Origin: Zavarzinella sp.
GTDB taxonomy: Bacteria; Planctomycetota; Planctomycetia; Gemmatales; Gemmataceae
Length of the DNA: 64,000 nt
Reading direction: 5' to 3'
NCBI GenBank assembly: GCA_041399155.1
Contig: JAWKTI010000001.1
Coordinates: 930,001 to 994,000 of the forward strand
Shown: in pieces, positions 35,822 to 44,465 of the stretch
Position numbering within the stretch: position 1 is the first letter of the stretch
How the letters are laid out: each line of letters opens with the position of its first letter
The notes under the pieces: model-generated
Database searches by the model: none
What the model was told of the DNA's origin: nothing
The model's input: the letters and a program-made list of their open reading frames with translations, nothing else
Position numbers and translations under genes: made by a program

Positions 35822-36610
35822 TTACTTCGTTTCTTCGGGCGGTGACTCGGTTTCTGGTTTAGGGTCCCCAGGCTCGGGTAATGTGGGTGCTGCATCCGGT
35901 GCCAGCATTTCCGGATGCTCTTCATGAAGATGTTCCAGATGACGATGGTGGCTGATTTCCGCTACCCGTCTGCCGATGACCGGAATTTCTTCCGGATCAC
36001 CTGTGGTCACTTTTCGCTTGAGCACATGGTAAAGCAGCACACCGGCGAGGGCGGAAAGTACGCACGCAATGACAATTGGGCGATAATTTTCAATTTTGTG
36101 CAGAATTTCCAGAAACTGGTTCGTGAACCAGTAGCCCAGCCAGAAGAGAAGGTTCACCCCAGGGATCGCATAGATCCCATCTGCCAACAGAAAGCGGTAG
36201 AATGGCATCCGGATCATTCCGGCACAGATGAAAACCGGTGTCCGAATCCCTGGCATCAGGCGTGCCCCCAACAGAATGCCAATCCCGTATTTGTCGAAAT
36301 TGAGTTTTATTCGTTCTAATTTTTCGGGTGAGACAACCCGTTTTTGCACCCACTTCCGTTGAACCAGCCAGGAACCGTATTTTCGGCCAACAAGGTACAA
36401 AATGGTATCACACAGTACGACGCCAAAAATGCAGATGGGCAGCATGATCCACCAGCGCATTCCACTGGTGGGGTCATTCCATTCACGTCCGACAAGTACC
36501 CCGCCTGTGGCAATAGGTAATTCTTCTGGAATTGGGGCGCCAAATGCAGATACCACCAACGCCGAAAATACACCGACGTATTGCCACACATCGGTCGTGG
36601 TAATCATCAT
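35822..36610 (-). CDS. DedA-family (SNARE-associated/VTT) membrane protein
   Basis: A 262-residue protein with 5-6 membrane segments. The DedA motifs are FGAPIPEELPIATGGVLVG near the N-terminus, the phrase GARLMPGIRTPVFICAGM, and F-R-F-L-L-A-D-G after it. DedA proteins influence lipid carriers and membrane homeostasis, and some recycle undecaprenyl phosphate. The tail after residue 205 is cytoplasmic and rich in His, Glu and Pro (HHRHLEHLHEEHP), an extension not typical of DedA that could bind metal. Convergent gene pairs flank neither end; the 188 bases to tsaD hold divergent promoters. Confidence 0.9.
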   Translation of the reverse strand: MMITTTDVWQYVGVFSALVVSAFGAPIPEELPIATGGVLVGREWNDPTSGMRWWIMLPICIFGVVLCDTILYLVGRKYGSWLVQRKWVQKRVVSPEKLERIKLNFDKYGIGILLGARLMPGIRTPVFICAGMIRMPFYRFLLADGIYAIPGVNLLFWLGYWFTNQFLEILHKIENYRPIVIACVLSALAGVLLYHVLKRKVTTGDPEEIPVIGRRVAEISHHRHLEHLHEEHPEMLAPDAAPTLPEPGDPKPETESPPEETK

Positions 36611-36798
36611 GGTGCCAACCCAGATAAGTCATGTGAAACAAAAAGCAAGCGAGCTGACCGGAAAATCAAGACACACTTCACCATCGTAAGATATTAAAAT
36701 CGGCAGGAAAAATCTGTAAAATGGTACAAATTACATCGTCGGCAATGTCAGATAACTGGTCAGAGTCAATCAGAGTAACGAAAAGGTTGTGCTTCTGA

Positions 36799-37812
36799 AT
36801 GTATTTTTTAGCGTTAGAATCATCGTGCGATGAAACCGCTGCTGCAGTGTTTACCGAAGACCGCGTGGTGCTGTCGAACGTTGTCGCTTCCCAAAACGAA
36901 CTGCACACCCAGTTTGGCGGCGTGGTGCCTGAAATTGCTGCCAGGGCCCACCTGAGAAACCTGTTACCAGTGATTGATGAAGCGTTGCGACAGGCAAACA
37001 TCACAATCCACCAGGTGAACTGCATTGCGGTGCACCACACCCCCGGTCTGGTGGGTGCATTGCTGATTACCGTCACTGCGGCGAAAATGCTTTCCGTGGT
37101 GCTGGATGTGCCACTGATCGCTCTAAATCACATTCAATCCCACATTTATGCGTGCCGGATGTCCGCGGAAAAAGAGATCTTTCCGTGCGTCGGCCTGGTC
37201 GTCAGTGGGGGGCATACCGCGATCTTTGATTGTGCCAGCCCACTACAAATGTCGCTTCTTGGCAGCACGCGCGACGATGCAGCAGGTGAAGCGTTCGATA
37301 AGGTGGCAGCAATTCTGGAAATTGGCTTTCCAGGTGGGCCAAAACTGGAAAAAATTGCCAAAGCAGGCAATCCGCACGCATTTTCTTTCCCACGAGCGTT
37401 CCTGAAGGAAAATCGCATTGAATTCAGCTTCAGTGGCTTAAAGACTGCGGTTTTGTATGAAGTGAAAGGGCAAAAAAACGCTGCGACGACCCCGCCGGAG
37501 ATGACCACACAGCGTCGAGCAGATGTGGCAGCTAGTTTTCAGCAGGCTGTTGTCGATGTGCTGGTGGCGAAAAGTCGGCAGGCATTGCACCTGACGGGCT
37601 ATCCACGTCTGGCTGTAGGTGGGGGAGTCATTGCCAACCAGACTCTCCGAACTGCTTTGAAGGTAATGACTTCCGACGAAAACTGCGAATTGTTTATCCC
37701 CCCAATGTCGTTATGCACGGACAATGCTGCCATGGCCGCACTTGCTGTTGAAAAATACCACGTGGGAGACTTTGCCCCACTGGATCTGGATGCCAAGCCG
37801 AACTTTCTTTGA
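36799..37812 (+). CDS. tsaD: tRNA N6-threonylcarbamoyladenosine synthase subunit TsaD
   Basis: A 337-residue ASKHA-fold enzyme that transfers the threonylcarbamoyl group to A37 of ANN-decoding tRNAs. ALESSCDETAAA starts the protein; metal ligands lie in LNHIQSHIYA (H-x-x-x-H); LVVSGGHTAIF, GEAFDKVA and SFSGLKTAV follow; the end has PMSLCTDNAAMAA. All conserved blocks are present and the length is typical. It needs TsaB and TsaE, which are not in the window. Confidence 0.96.
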   Translation: MYFLALESSCDETAAAVFTEDRVVLSNVVASQNELHTQFGGVVPEIAARAHLRNLLPVIDEALRQANITIHQVNCIAVHHTPGLVGALLITVTAAKMLSVVLDVPLIALNHIQSHIYACRMSAEKEIFPCVGLVVSGGHTAIFDCASPLQMSLLGSTRDDAAGEAFDKVAAILEIGFPGGPKLEKIAKAGNPHAFSFPRAFLKENRIEFSFSGLKTAVLYEVKGQKNAATTPPEMTTQRRADVAASFQQAVVDVLVAKSRQALHLTGYPRLAVGGGVIANQTLRTALKVMTSDENCELFIPPMSLCTDNAAMAALAVEKYHVGDFAPLDLDAKPNFL

Positions 37813-37838
37813 TAGTCTGATGTTCAATAGAGTATCAA

Positions 37839-37854
37839 TGTTTCACGTGGAACA
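37839..37854. other. parS: parS centromere site (ParB-binding)
   Basis: TGTTTCACGTGGAACA; its reverse complement TGTTCCACGTGAAACA matches the widely conserved chromosomal parS consensus TGTTNCACGTGAAACA at all 16 positions. It lies 26 bases after the tsaD stop in a 203-base non-coding gap. parS sites load the ParB clamp and lie mostly in the origin-proximal part of bacterial chromosomes. No parA, parB, dnaA or gidA is in this window, so the site would be a satellite site rather than the one beside parAB. Confidence 0.8.
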
Positions 37855-38015
37855 TTTTCGATATTCTTTTGATTGTCAGATTGTTTTTCAAGGCACTTGG
37901 GGTAAAAAGTGTACAAATCTTAAGCGAAAACATTTTTTTCACTTGGCGATTATTTTGCTGCTTGTACAACGATTGTTTCGATAATTAACGTGTTATTCAT
38001 TCTTCGGGGTGCATA

Positions 38016-38297
38016 GTGGCGGTTCGCATTCGTATGAAGCCGATGGGTCGTACTCATCGACATTTCTACCGGATTGTCGCAATCGATTCTCGTCAACCAA
38101 ACGATGGTCGTGCGATTGAATATCTGGGAACTTATGATCCTCATTGTCCACAAAAGGACAAATCGGTCAGTTTGAACACTGAACGGATTGCCTATTGGAA
38201 AAGTGTGGGTGCCAAAATCTCGCCACGCGTTGAGACTTTGTTAGAAAAGTACAGCACTGCACCTGCAGAAAAAGCCAGCGAAAGCTCGCCTTCCTAG
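38016..38297 (+). CDS. rpsP: 30S ribosomal protein S16
   Basis: A 93-residue protein: VRIRMKPMGRTHRHFYRIVAIDSR at the N-terminus and EYLGTYDPHC after it are the S16 signature. GTG 38016 is the start. The tail after residue 80 is Ala/Ser/Glu-rich. Followed after 19 bases by trmD, with rimM missing from the common rpsP-rimM-trmD-rplS order. Confidence 0.96.
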   Translation: MAVRIRMKPMGRTHRHFYRIVAIDSRQPNDGRAIEYLGTYDPHCPQKDKSVSLNTERIAYWKSVGAKISPRVETLLEKYSTAPAEKASESSPS

Positions 38298-38316
38298 ATG
38301 ATGGCGAGGCTTCCCG

Positions 38317-38985
38317 GTGCGATTCGATATTCTCACCCTTTTTCCGGATATCTTTCAGGGTTTTCTTCATCAGAGTATCCTGAACGACTCCATCGAAAAA
38401 GGACTAGTTTCGATCAATCTGTGGAATATTCGTAACTGGGCTACTGGTAAGCACTTAACAGTGGACGACCGCCCTTTTGGTGGTGGTCCGGGCATGGTAA
38501 TCATGTGCCCACCGGTTTTTAACTGTGTGGAACATGTTCAAAGCCAGAGCGAATCGCCAGGTGCGGTGGTCATGCTGACGCCCGCAGGCAGGCGATTGAA
38601 TCAGTCGGTGGTGCGGGAATTATCGCACTGCCCACGGTTGCTGTTGTTGTGCGGTCGATACGAGGGATTTGACGATCGGATTCGACAAGGTTTGCAGCCA
38701 ATCGAAATTTCAGTGGGTGATTTTGTCTGCAACGGCGGCGAAGTCCCTGCAATGATTTTGATTGAAACCTTGATTCGCCTGATTCCTGGTGTGTTGGGCG
38801 ATCTGGATTCGGTTGTTGAAGAATCACATAGTGTTGAGGGGATGCTGGAATACCCACAATACACCCGCCCGCGAGAATTTCGTGGGATGGCAGTGCCGGA
38901 AATTCTGCTGAGTGGCGATCATCAGGCGATTGCACGCTGGCGGAAAGAGCAGGCACAGAAACGGACAAACGAACATTTGGAATAA
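38317..38985 (+). CDS. trmD: tRNA (guanine37-N1)-methyltransferase
   Basis: A 222-residue SPOUT methyltransferase that makes m1G37. GTG 38317 (VRFDILTLFPDIFQGF) is the start. The active-site stretches DDRPFGGGPGMVIM, LLLLCGRYEGFDDRI, EISVGDFVCNGGEVPAM and YTRPREFRGMAVPEILLSGDH are intact. It is slightly shorter than E. coli TrmD (255) because the C-terminal helix region is trimmed. Sits between rpsP and rplS and is probably cotranscribed with them. Confidence 0.96.
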   Translation: MRFDILTLFPDIFQGFLHQSILNDSIEKGLVSINLWNIRNWATGKHLTVDDRPFGGGPGMVIMCPPVFNCVEHVQSQSESPGAVVMLTPAGRRLNQSVVRELSHCPRLLLLCGRYEGFDDRIRQGLQPIEISVGDFVCNGGEVPAMILIETLIRLIPGVLGDLDSVVEESHSVEGMLEYPQYTRPREFRGMAVPEILLSGDHQAIARWRKEQAQKRTNEHLE

Positions 38986-39006
38986 TGATTTTTTGGATAA
39001 TTGATC

Positions 39007-39414
39007 ATGCGTAACAAATACATCGAACATATCGACCAGCAGCAGAAGCAAAAAGCGGTCGAATTACACACAGCCCAATGTGCGGCAACCAAACAGGATT
39101 TTGCCCGCACCATCGACACCATCCAGATTGGTGATACTGTCGATGTGCACTTCTGGCTGGAACTGGGTGAAAAGGGCCGTCTGCAGGTATTCACGGGCAC
39201 CGTGATCGCCATCAAAGGTGAAAAACCTGATGAGCGGATCAACGTTCGCCGAATTGTGCAGGGTGAAGGTGTCGAGCGAATTTTTCCACTTTCTTCCCCA
39301 CGGATTGCCAAAATTGAAGTGAAACGCCACGGGGTGGCTCGTCGGGCCAAGCTTTACTACCTCCGCGATCGCGTGGGTAAGAAAACCCGCCTCAAAGAAC
39401 GCAAACCAAAGTAA
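39007..39414 (+). CDS. rplS: 50S ribosomal protein L19
   Basis: About 135 residues; the core FARTIDTIQIGDTVDVHFW, GRLQVFTGTVIAIKG and VERIFPLSSPRIAKIEV with AKLYYLRDRVGKKTRLKE is the L19 signature. It forms the intersubunit bridge region of the large subunit. ATG 39007 is chosen; a TTG at 39001 is possible. 21 bases after trmD. Confidence 0.96.
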   Translation: MRNKYIEHIDQQQKQKAVELHTAQCAATKQDFARTIDTIQIGDTVDVHFWLELGEKGRLQVFTGTVIAIKGEKPDERINVRRIVQGEGVERIFPLSSPRIAKIEVKRHGVARRAKLYYLRDRVGKKTRLKERKPK

Positions 39415-39432
39415 TACCCGGCGTGAGGGTGC

Positions 39433-39864
39433 ATGGGCTCACCACGCGAAAGCAGTTTTACCCGTTACCCGCTTTGGCGAAAATGGTTTGGCAATCGCTC
39501 CGAAAAAGCGGTTGCTAGGTATTTTCGTCGTTTGGGTTTCCGGGTAATTGCCAGAAATCTGGATGATCGGCTGGGCGAAATTGACCTGATTGTCTGCGAC
39601 CGTAGCACACTGATTATTGTGGAAGTTCGTTCCAGCGAATCCCGCAGCCTGCAGGAACTGGCAGCAACGGTCAACCGTCAGAAACAGAAACGACTGACCC
39701 TCGCTGCATCCCGTTTTCTATATCGCAAACGAAAACTGGTGGGACAACGCACGATTCGTTTTGATGTCGTTGCGATTCGATGGGCACCCGAACAACACCA
39801 GCCGGAAATTGGTCACTTCCCAAATGCTTTTGAAGCAGTTGGCGATTATCAAATGCACTTTTAA
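39433..39864 (+). CDS. YraN-family (UPF0102) putative endonuclease
   Basis: A 143-residue protein of the restriction endonuclease-like fold. The conserved elements are G-N-R-S-E-K-A-V-A-R-Y-F (helix with the first acidic residue), NLDDRLGEIDLIVCD (GEID), TLIIVEVRSSES (catalytic E-V-R/K) and the FDVVAI strand. The family's physiological role is unclear; neighbours in many bacteria are rplS and rnhB. The stop is ten bases before the tyrS start. Confidence 0.9.
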   Translation: MGSPRESSFTRYPLWRKWFGNRSEKAVARYFRRLGFRVIARNLDDRLGEIDLIVCDRSTLIIVEVRSSESRSLQELAATVNRQKQKRLTLAASRFLYRKRKLVGQRTIRFDVVAIRWAPEQHQPEIGHFPNAFEAVGDYQMHF

Positions 39865-39874
39865 TGGTACAATC

Positions 39875-41101
39875 ATGAAATCGTTAGAAGATCAGCTAGC
39901 CCTGCTTGCACGTGGGACCGAGCAAATCGAACCGAAAGATGGCCTGCGGAAAAAACTGGAAACCAGTGCAAAAACCGGCAAACCCCTGCGGGTGAAATAC
40001 GGCATCGATCCTACCGGAATTGATGTACACCTGGGGCATACGGTTCCTTTACGTAAGTTACGGCTGTTTCAGGAGTTAGGCCATCAAGCCGTGCTGATTA
40101 TCGGCAACTACACCGCCATGGTGGGAGATCCCAGTGGTCGCGATGCCACGCGGGCAGGATTAACTGAAGAGCAGGTGACTGCAAATGCCCAGGATTACCT
40201 GAAACAGATCAGCAGAATCATCGACATTTCCACCACAGAGGTGCGGTTTAACGGGGAGTGGTTCAGCAAGTTTTCGTTTCTGGATGTAATGAGCCTGCTG
40301 GGGAAATCAACCATCCAGCGGATGCTGGAGCGGGAAGACTTTTCCAAACGTTACAATTCACGTCCAGAATCAATCCCCATCTACATGCACGAATGCCTCT
40401 ACCCGCTGATGCAGGGGTATGACAGCGTGGCAATTCATGCTGATATCGAATTAGGTGGCAGTGAGCAGTTGTTTAACCTGATGCTGGGCAGACGTTTGCA
40501 GGAATCTGCAGGTCAGGTTCCACAGGTGTGTATTACTCTGCCGATTCTGCGTGGTCTGGATGGCCACCGACGCATGGGCAAAAGTCTGGGCAATTACATT
40601 GGCGTTGCGGAATCCGCCGACCAGCAGTTTGGCAAAACGATGAGTATTCCAGATGAATTGATGCCGGAATGGCTGGAATTGCTGACCAATTGCCCCAAAG
40701 AAGAAATTGCCCAGTTGACCGACCCGGCGCAAACTCATCCGATGGTGGCAAAAAAGCAGCTTGCACGTCTGGTGGCGGGCAGCTACCACCCGGAAGACGT
40801 GGTTCTGCAGGCCCAGACCAACTGGGAGACCCAGTTCAGTGGCAAGCAGGATCCAGAAAATATTCCAGAAGTGGTACTGGAACGTGCGAACTACGGCGAA
40901 ACGATTGGTATCATGAAGTTACTGGTGGCCCTGGGGTTCTGTTCCAGCAGCACTCAGGCAAAACAGAAAGTAAACGAAGGTGCGGTGAACATTGGGCCCG
41001 ATCGCACCAAAATTAGTGATTTTCGGGAACAAATCCCGTTAACCGATGGTCTGCTCGTGCGATTAGGCAGCAAAAACATCGCCAGAATTCGCGTGGAATG
41101 A
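39875..41101 (+). CDS. tyrS: Tyrosyl-tRNA synthetase
   Basis: A 408-residue class I synthetase. The HIGH signature is DVHLGHTVPL, and KMSKS is RRMGKSLGN with G in place of S before KS. The C-terminal S4 RNA-binding domain is present (FCSSSTQAKQKVNEGAVNIG). ATG 39875 is chosen since the frame upstream overlaps yraN and is unconserved. It looks like the TyrZ-type enzyme with HLGH and an AMVGDPSGRD loop. Confidence 0.95.
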   Translation: MKSLEDQLALLARGTEQIEPKDGLRKKLETSAKTGKPLRVKYGIDPTGIDVHLGHTVPLRKLRLFQELGHQAVLIIGNYTAMVGDPSGRDATRAGLTEEQVTANAQDYLKQISRIIDISTTEVRFNGEWFSKFSFLDVMSLLGKSTIQRMLEREDFSKRYNSRPESIPIYMHECLYPLMQGYDSVAIHADIELGGSEQLFNLMLGRRLQESAGQVPQVCITLPILRGLDGHRRMGKSLGNYIGVAESADQQFGKTMSIPDELMPEWLELLTNCPKEEIAQLTDPAQTHPMVAKKQLARLVAGSYHPEDVVLQAQTNWETQFSGKQDPENIPEVVLERANYGETIGIMKLLVALGFCSSSTQAKQKVNEGAVNIGPDRTKISDFREQIPLTDGLLVRLGSKNIARIRVE

Positions 41102-41110
41102 GGATAGACT

Positions 41111-42157
41111 GTGTTTGTGGATTATGTGGAAATCTACGTGAAGGCCGGCAACGGCGGTCGTGGGATGAACAGCTTTCGGCGCGAAAAATATGTGCCGAAA
41201 GGCGGGCCTGATGGTGGGGATGGTGGGAACGGTGGCTCCATCATCATCCGAGCGGTGGAAAATGCAGACAATCTGGCCCCACTGGTGCAGCATAAACACT
41301 GGGTGGCTGAAAAAGGTGCCCCAGGTGGGTCTTCGCTGTGCCACGGCAAATCAGCCAAAGACCTGATCATCGGCGTGCCGAAAGGCACTATCGTACTCGA
41401 TCGAGAACGTGGGCATGTGCTGAAAGATCTGACCGAAATTGGCATGGAAGTAACTGTTGCCAAAGGCGGGAAAGGTGGCAAAGGGAATAAGCACTTTGCT
41501 ACTGCAACCAACCGGGCCCCTCGGGAATATCAGCCAGGGGAAGAAGGTGAAGAACGCTGGTTAAGGCTGGAATTGAAACTGATTGCCGATGTGGGGCTGA
41601 TTGGACTACCAAATGCAGGAAAATCCACTCTTCTGTCTCGATTGACGCGTGCCAGACCGGAAATCGGCGATTACCCGTTTACCACGAAACATCCGAATCT
41701 GGGCATGGTCACGGTGGGTGATGAGCATACCTTTGTGATGGCCGATCTGCCCGGTCTGATTGAGGGGGCCCACGCGGGAGTGGGTCTGGGACATGAATTT
41801 CTACGCCATATTGAGCGTACCCGAATTGTGATCCACCTGGTCGAGTGCTACCCCACCGATAATTCGGACCCTGTGCAGAACTACCTGCAAATCCGGGAAG
41901 AATTGGCTCAATATTCAGAAGAATTAGCAGCAAAGCATGAAATTATTGCTCTGAGCAAAATGGAATTGACAAATAGTGAGGAAATTCTCACAAGATTCCG
42001 CAACGAGACTGGCAAAGAAGTGATTCCGATCTCTGCGGTTACCGGTCAGGGTCTGAACCACCTGATGTCGCGTGCGGTCGTGGTGCTGGCAGAATTAAAG
42101 GCGGCGGAGCTGGATGCCCCAGTCGAACAATCGCCCAATTCTTCCGTGGTAGAGTGA
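41111..42157 (+). CDS. obgE: Obg-family ribosome-associated GTPase
   Basis: A 348-residue GTPase with the Gly-rich Obg fold (KAGNGGRGMNSFRREKYVPKG, DGGNGGSI) and the G domain: G1 GLPNAGKST, G2 in FTTKHPNLG, G3 DLPGLIEGAHAG, G4 ALSKMEL (N/SKxD variant), G5 PISAVTGQG. G4 is SKME, so the Asp that pairs with guanine is Glu; other Obg proteins often have NKMD. It acts in late 50S assembly and stress. The stop overlaps the coaX start (GTGA). Confidence 0.95.
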   Translation: MFVDYVEIYVKAGNGGRGMNSFRREKYVPKGGPDGGDGGNGGSIIIRAVENADNLAPLVQHKHWVAEKGAPGGSSLCHGKSAKDLIIGVPKGTIVLDRERGHVLKDLTEIGMEVTVAKGGKGGKGNKHFATATNRAPREYQPGEEGEERWLRLELKLIADVGLIGLPNAGKSTLLSRLTRARPEIGDYPFTTKHPNLGMVTVGDEHTFVMADLPGLIEGAHAGVGLGHEFLRHIERTRIVIHLVECYPTDNSDPVQNYLQIREELAQYSEELAAKHEIIALSKMELTNSEEILTRFRNETGKEVIPISAVTGQGLNHLMSRAVVVLAELKAAELDAPVEQSPNSSVVE

Positions 42158-42951
42158 ACGTGCCAGATTTTATTATCGATGCGGGCAATTCGCGGATCAA
42201 ATTAACCCGCTGCCAGAATGCAGAAATTATTCTTCCGGTTGCTGCAACTTCCGACCGCACTCCAGCGGGGCTGAAAGCGCTTTGTGCCACTCTTCAGGTT
42301 GATTTTGCCAAACAGCATTTTTGGGCAATTGGCTCCAGTAACCCCCCACTGGCTCAGGATTTACAGCAATTTTTGTTGTCCCACAATCAGCAGGTATTGT
42401 GGCTGGATAGCCGGGCAAAAATCCCGCTGCTGGTGGATGTGGACTATCCGGATCAGGTGGGGATCGATCGCCTGTTGAACGCAGTTGCTGCGAAATCGCT
42501 TTCCCAGAACACCCCTCGGATCATCGTGGATGCGGGATCAGCCGTAACGGTAGATTTTGTTGATGAGACCAGCATTTTTCGTGGGGGAGTTATCTTTCCC
42601 GGGATGCGTCTGATGGGTCAGGCGTTGAAAGCAAACACCGCGAAGTTGCCACTAATCGAACCAGCGATGCTGGAAAAATGGCCGGTACCAGCCCGCAATA
42701 CCCAGACCGCCATCGGCAGTGGCATCGCGTATGCGATAGCAGGAGGCATTGATCGTGTGGTGGAACAACTGGCTTCGCTTTACCCCACGCCACCGCACGT
42801 ACTGCTGACAGGTGGGGATATTTCCCCACGGCTGATTCAATTGTTACAAATTACTCATCGTTTTCAGCTCCGCTCGTTCCCTGCACTGACATTGCAGGGC
42901 ATTGCCACCGCAGCAACCACTTTTTCCGGCGAATACCAGAAGACTTCCTGA
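42154..42951 (+). CDS. coaX: Type III pantothenate kinase
   Basis: A 265-residue ASKHA-fold kinase that starts CoA synthesis without feedback inhibition. Motifs: DAGNSRIKL at the N-terminus, VGIDRLLNAVAAKS, IVDAGSAVTVDFVDE, GGVIFPGMRLMGQAL and the LLTGGDISP near the end. GTG 42154 overlaps the obgE stop by four bases, so the pair is translationally coupled. The family is common in planctomycetes that lack coaA. Confidence 0.93.
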   Translation: MNVPDFIIDAGNSRIKLTRCQNAEIILPVAATSDRTPAGLKALCATLQVDFAKQHFWAIGSSNPPLAQDLQQFLLSHNQQVLWLDSRAKIPLLVDVDYPDQVGIDRLLNAVAAKSLSQNTPRIIVDAGSAVTVDFVDETSIFRGGVIFPGMRLMGQALKANTAKLPLIEPAMLEKWPVPARNTQTAIGSGIAYAIAGGIDRVVEQLASLYPTPPHVLLTGGDISPRLIQLLQITHRFQLRSFPALTLQGIATAATTFSGEYQKTS

Positions 42952-43016
42952 CCACAATCGACATGTTGTTGTTTTTCAGGTATAATTATTTCATTAATAC
43001 CCACCTGAAAGTGCAC

Positions 43017-44453
43017 ATGAATCTGGAACTTCTATTTCAAGCCGGAATGCTGAATCGCCGTGATCTGATTTCTCGTCTGGGTGCTGGTTTTGGCATGATG
43101 GGCCTGGCGACGATGTTAGGCAATCAGACGGCCCATGGTGCGGGTAATCTGAACCCACTGGCGGTGAAAAAGCCTCATTTTCCGGTCAAAGCCAAACGAG
43201 TCATTCAGATTTTTGCCAATGGCGGGCCAAGCCATGTGGATACGTTCGATCCCAAACCAAAATTGCAGCAGTTTGCAGGTAAAACCTTACCAATGCCGAA
43301 CTTACGCACCGAGCGTAAAACGGGTGCTGCATTTCCGTCCCCGTTTAAGTTTCAGAAATATGGCCAAAGTGGGATCGAAGTCAGCGAGTTGTTTCAGAAG
43401 ACCGCCGCCCACATTGACGATATGTGCATCATTCGTTCCATGCATGCCAATGTTCCGAACCACGAACCCTCCTTGCTCCTGATGAACTGTGGGGAAGCCC
43501 GCCTGATTCGTCCCAGTATGGGTTCCTGGCTAACGTACGGCCTCGGCAGCGAAAACCAGAACCTGCCCGGCTTTTTTGCGATGTGTCCGGGTGGGTATCC
43601 CATTCAGGAATCGCAGAACTGGCAGGCCGGCTTTTTACCGGGAGTCTACCAGGGGACCTACATCGATACCCGCCACACCGATGTGAATAAACTGGTGGAG
43701 AATGTTCGCAATAGCCTGATGCCAATTGACCAGCAACGTCGGCAGCTTGATCTGCTGTTGCAACTGAATCAGCAGCACTCGAAGGAACGCCAGAACGATC
43801 CCCAGTTGGAGGCTCGGCTGCAGTCTTACGAAATGGCATTCCGCATGCAGACGGAAGCGGCGGAAATCTTTGATGTTCGAAATGAACGCAAGGAAATACT
43901 GGATGCATACGGCCCTGGCACGCAGGCACGACAATTATTGATCGCCCGCAGATTGGTGGAACGTGGGGTGCGGTTTGTGCAGGTGTGGCATGGAGCTGGC
44001 CAGCCATGGGATAACCATGATGATATTGAAGTGAACCACCGCCGACTGGCGAAGGAAACGGATCAGGGTATTGCCGCACTGCTGACTGATTTGAAGCGAT
44101 TGGGGCTTTTTGACGAAACTCTGGTGATCTGGGGTGGGGAATTTGGACGCACCCCAGTAGTGGAATTACCCACGCCGGGGTCGAATGCCGGCAAGATTAA
44201 TGGTCGCGACCACAACCACCACGGCTTTTCCATGTGGTTGGCAGGTGGTGGTGTGAAAGGCGGTCAGGTGGTTGGTGCTACCGACGAGTTTGGCTTTGCC
44301 GCTGCCGAAAACAAGGTACATGTGCACGACCTCCACGCCACTATCATGAAATTGATGGGCTTCGATCATGAAAAGTTTACGTTCCGCTATGCTGGCCGCG
44401 ATTTCCGCCTGACCGATGTCCACGGCAATGTAGTGAACCAGATAATTGCCTGA
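43017..44453 (+). CDS. DUF1501 protein with Tat signal
   Basis: A 478-residue member of DUF1501, which has an alkaline-phosphatase-like fold. The N-terminus LNRRDLISRLGAGFGMMGLATML is a Tat signal. Family marks: FANGGPSHVDTFDPKPKLQ, RSMHANVPNHEPSLLLMNCG, IWGGEFGRTPVVE, GRDHNHHGFSMWLAGGGVKGG and the DLHATIMKLMGFDHEKF end. In planctomycetes these genes usually pair with DUF1549/DUF1553 (PSD1) genes; here no partner is adjacent. The ATG 43017 is used, not the earlier in-frame start. Confidence 0.92.
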   Translation: MNLELLFQAGMLNRRDLISRLGAGFGMMGLATMLGNQTAHGAGNLNPLAVKKPHFPVKAKRVIQIFANGGPSHVDTFDPKPKLQQFAGKTLPMPNLRTERKTGAAFPSPFKFQKYGQSGIEVSELFQKTAAHIDDMCIIRSMHANVPNHEPSLLLMNCGEARLIRPSMGSWLTYGLGSENQNLPGFFAMCPGGYPIQESQNWQAGFLPGVYQGTYIDTRHTDVNKLVENVRNSLMPIDQQRRQLDLLLQLNQQHSKERQNDPQLEARLQSYEMAFRMQTEAAEIFDVRNERKEILDAYGPGTQARQLLIARRLVERGVRFVQVWHGAGQPWDNHDDIEVNHRRLAKETDQGIAALLTDLKRLGLFDETLVIWGGEFGRTPVVELPTPGSNAGKINGRDHNHHGFSMWLAGGGVKGGQVVGATDEFGFAAAENKVHVHDLHATIMKLMGFDHEKFTFRYAGRDFRLTDVHGNVVNQIIA

Positions 44454-44465
44454 TTGCCGATTTTT

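Noticed and set aside
43429..44079. 216-residue open frame antisense to the first DUF1501 gene
   Set aside because: Pro/Arg/Ser-rich, no motif, lies wholly within a well-supported gene.
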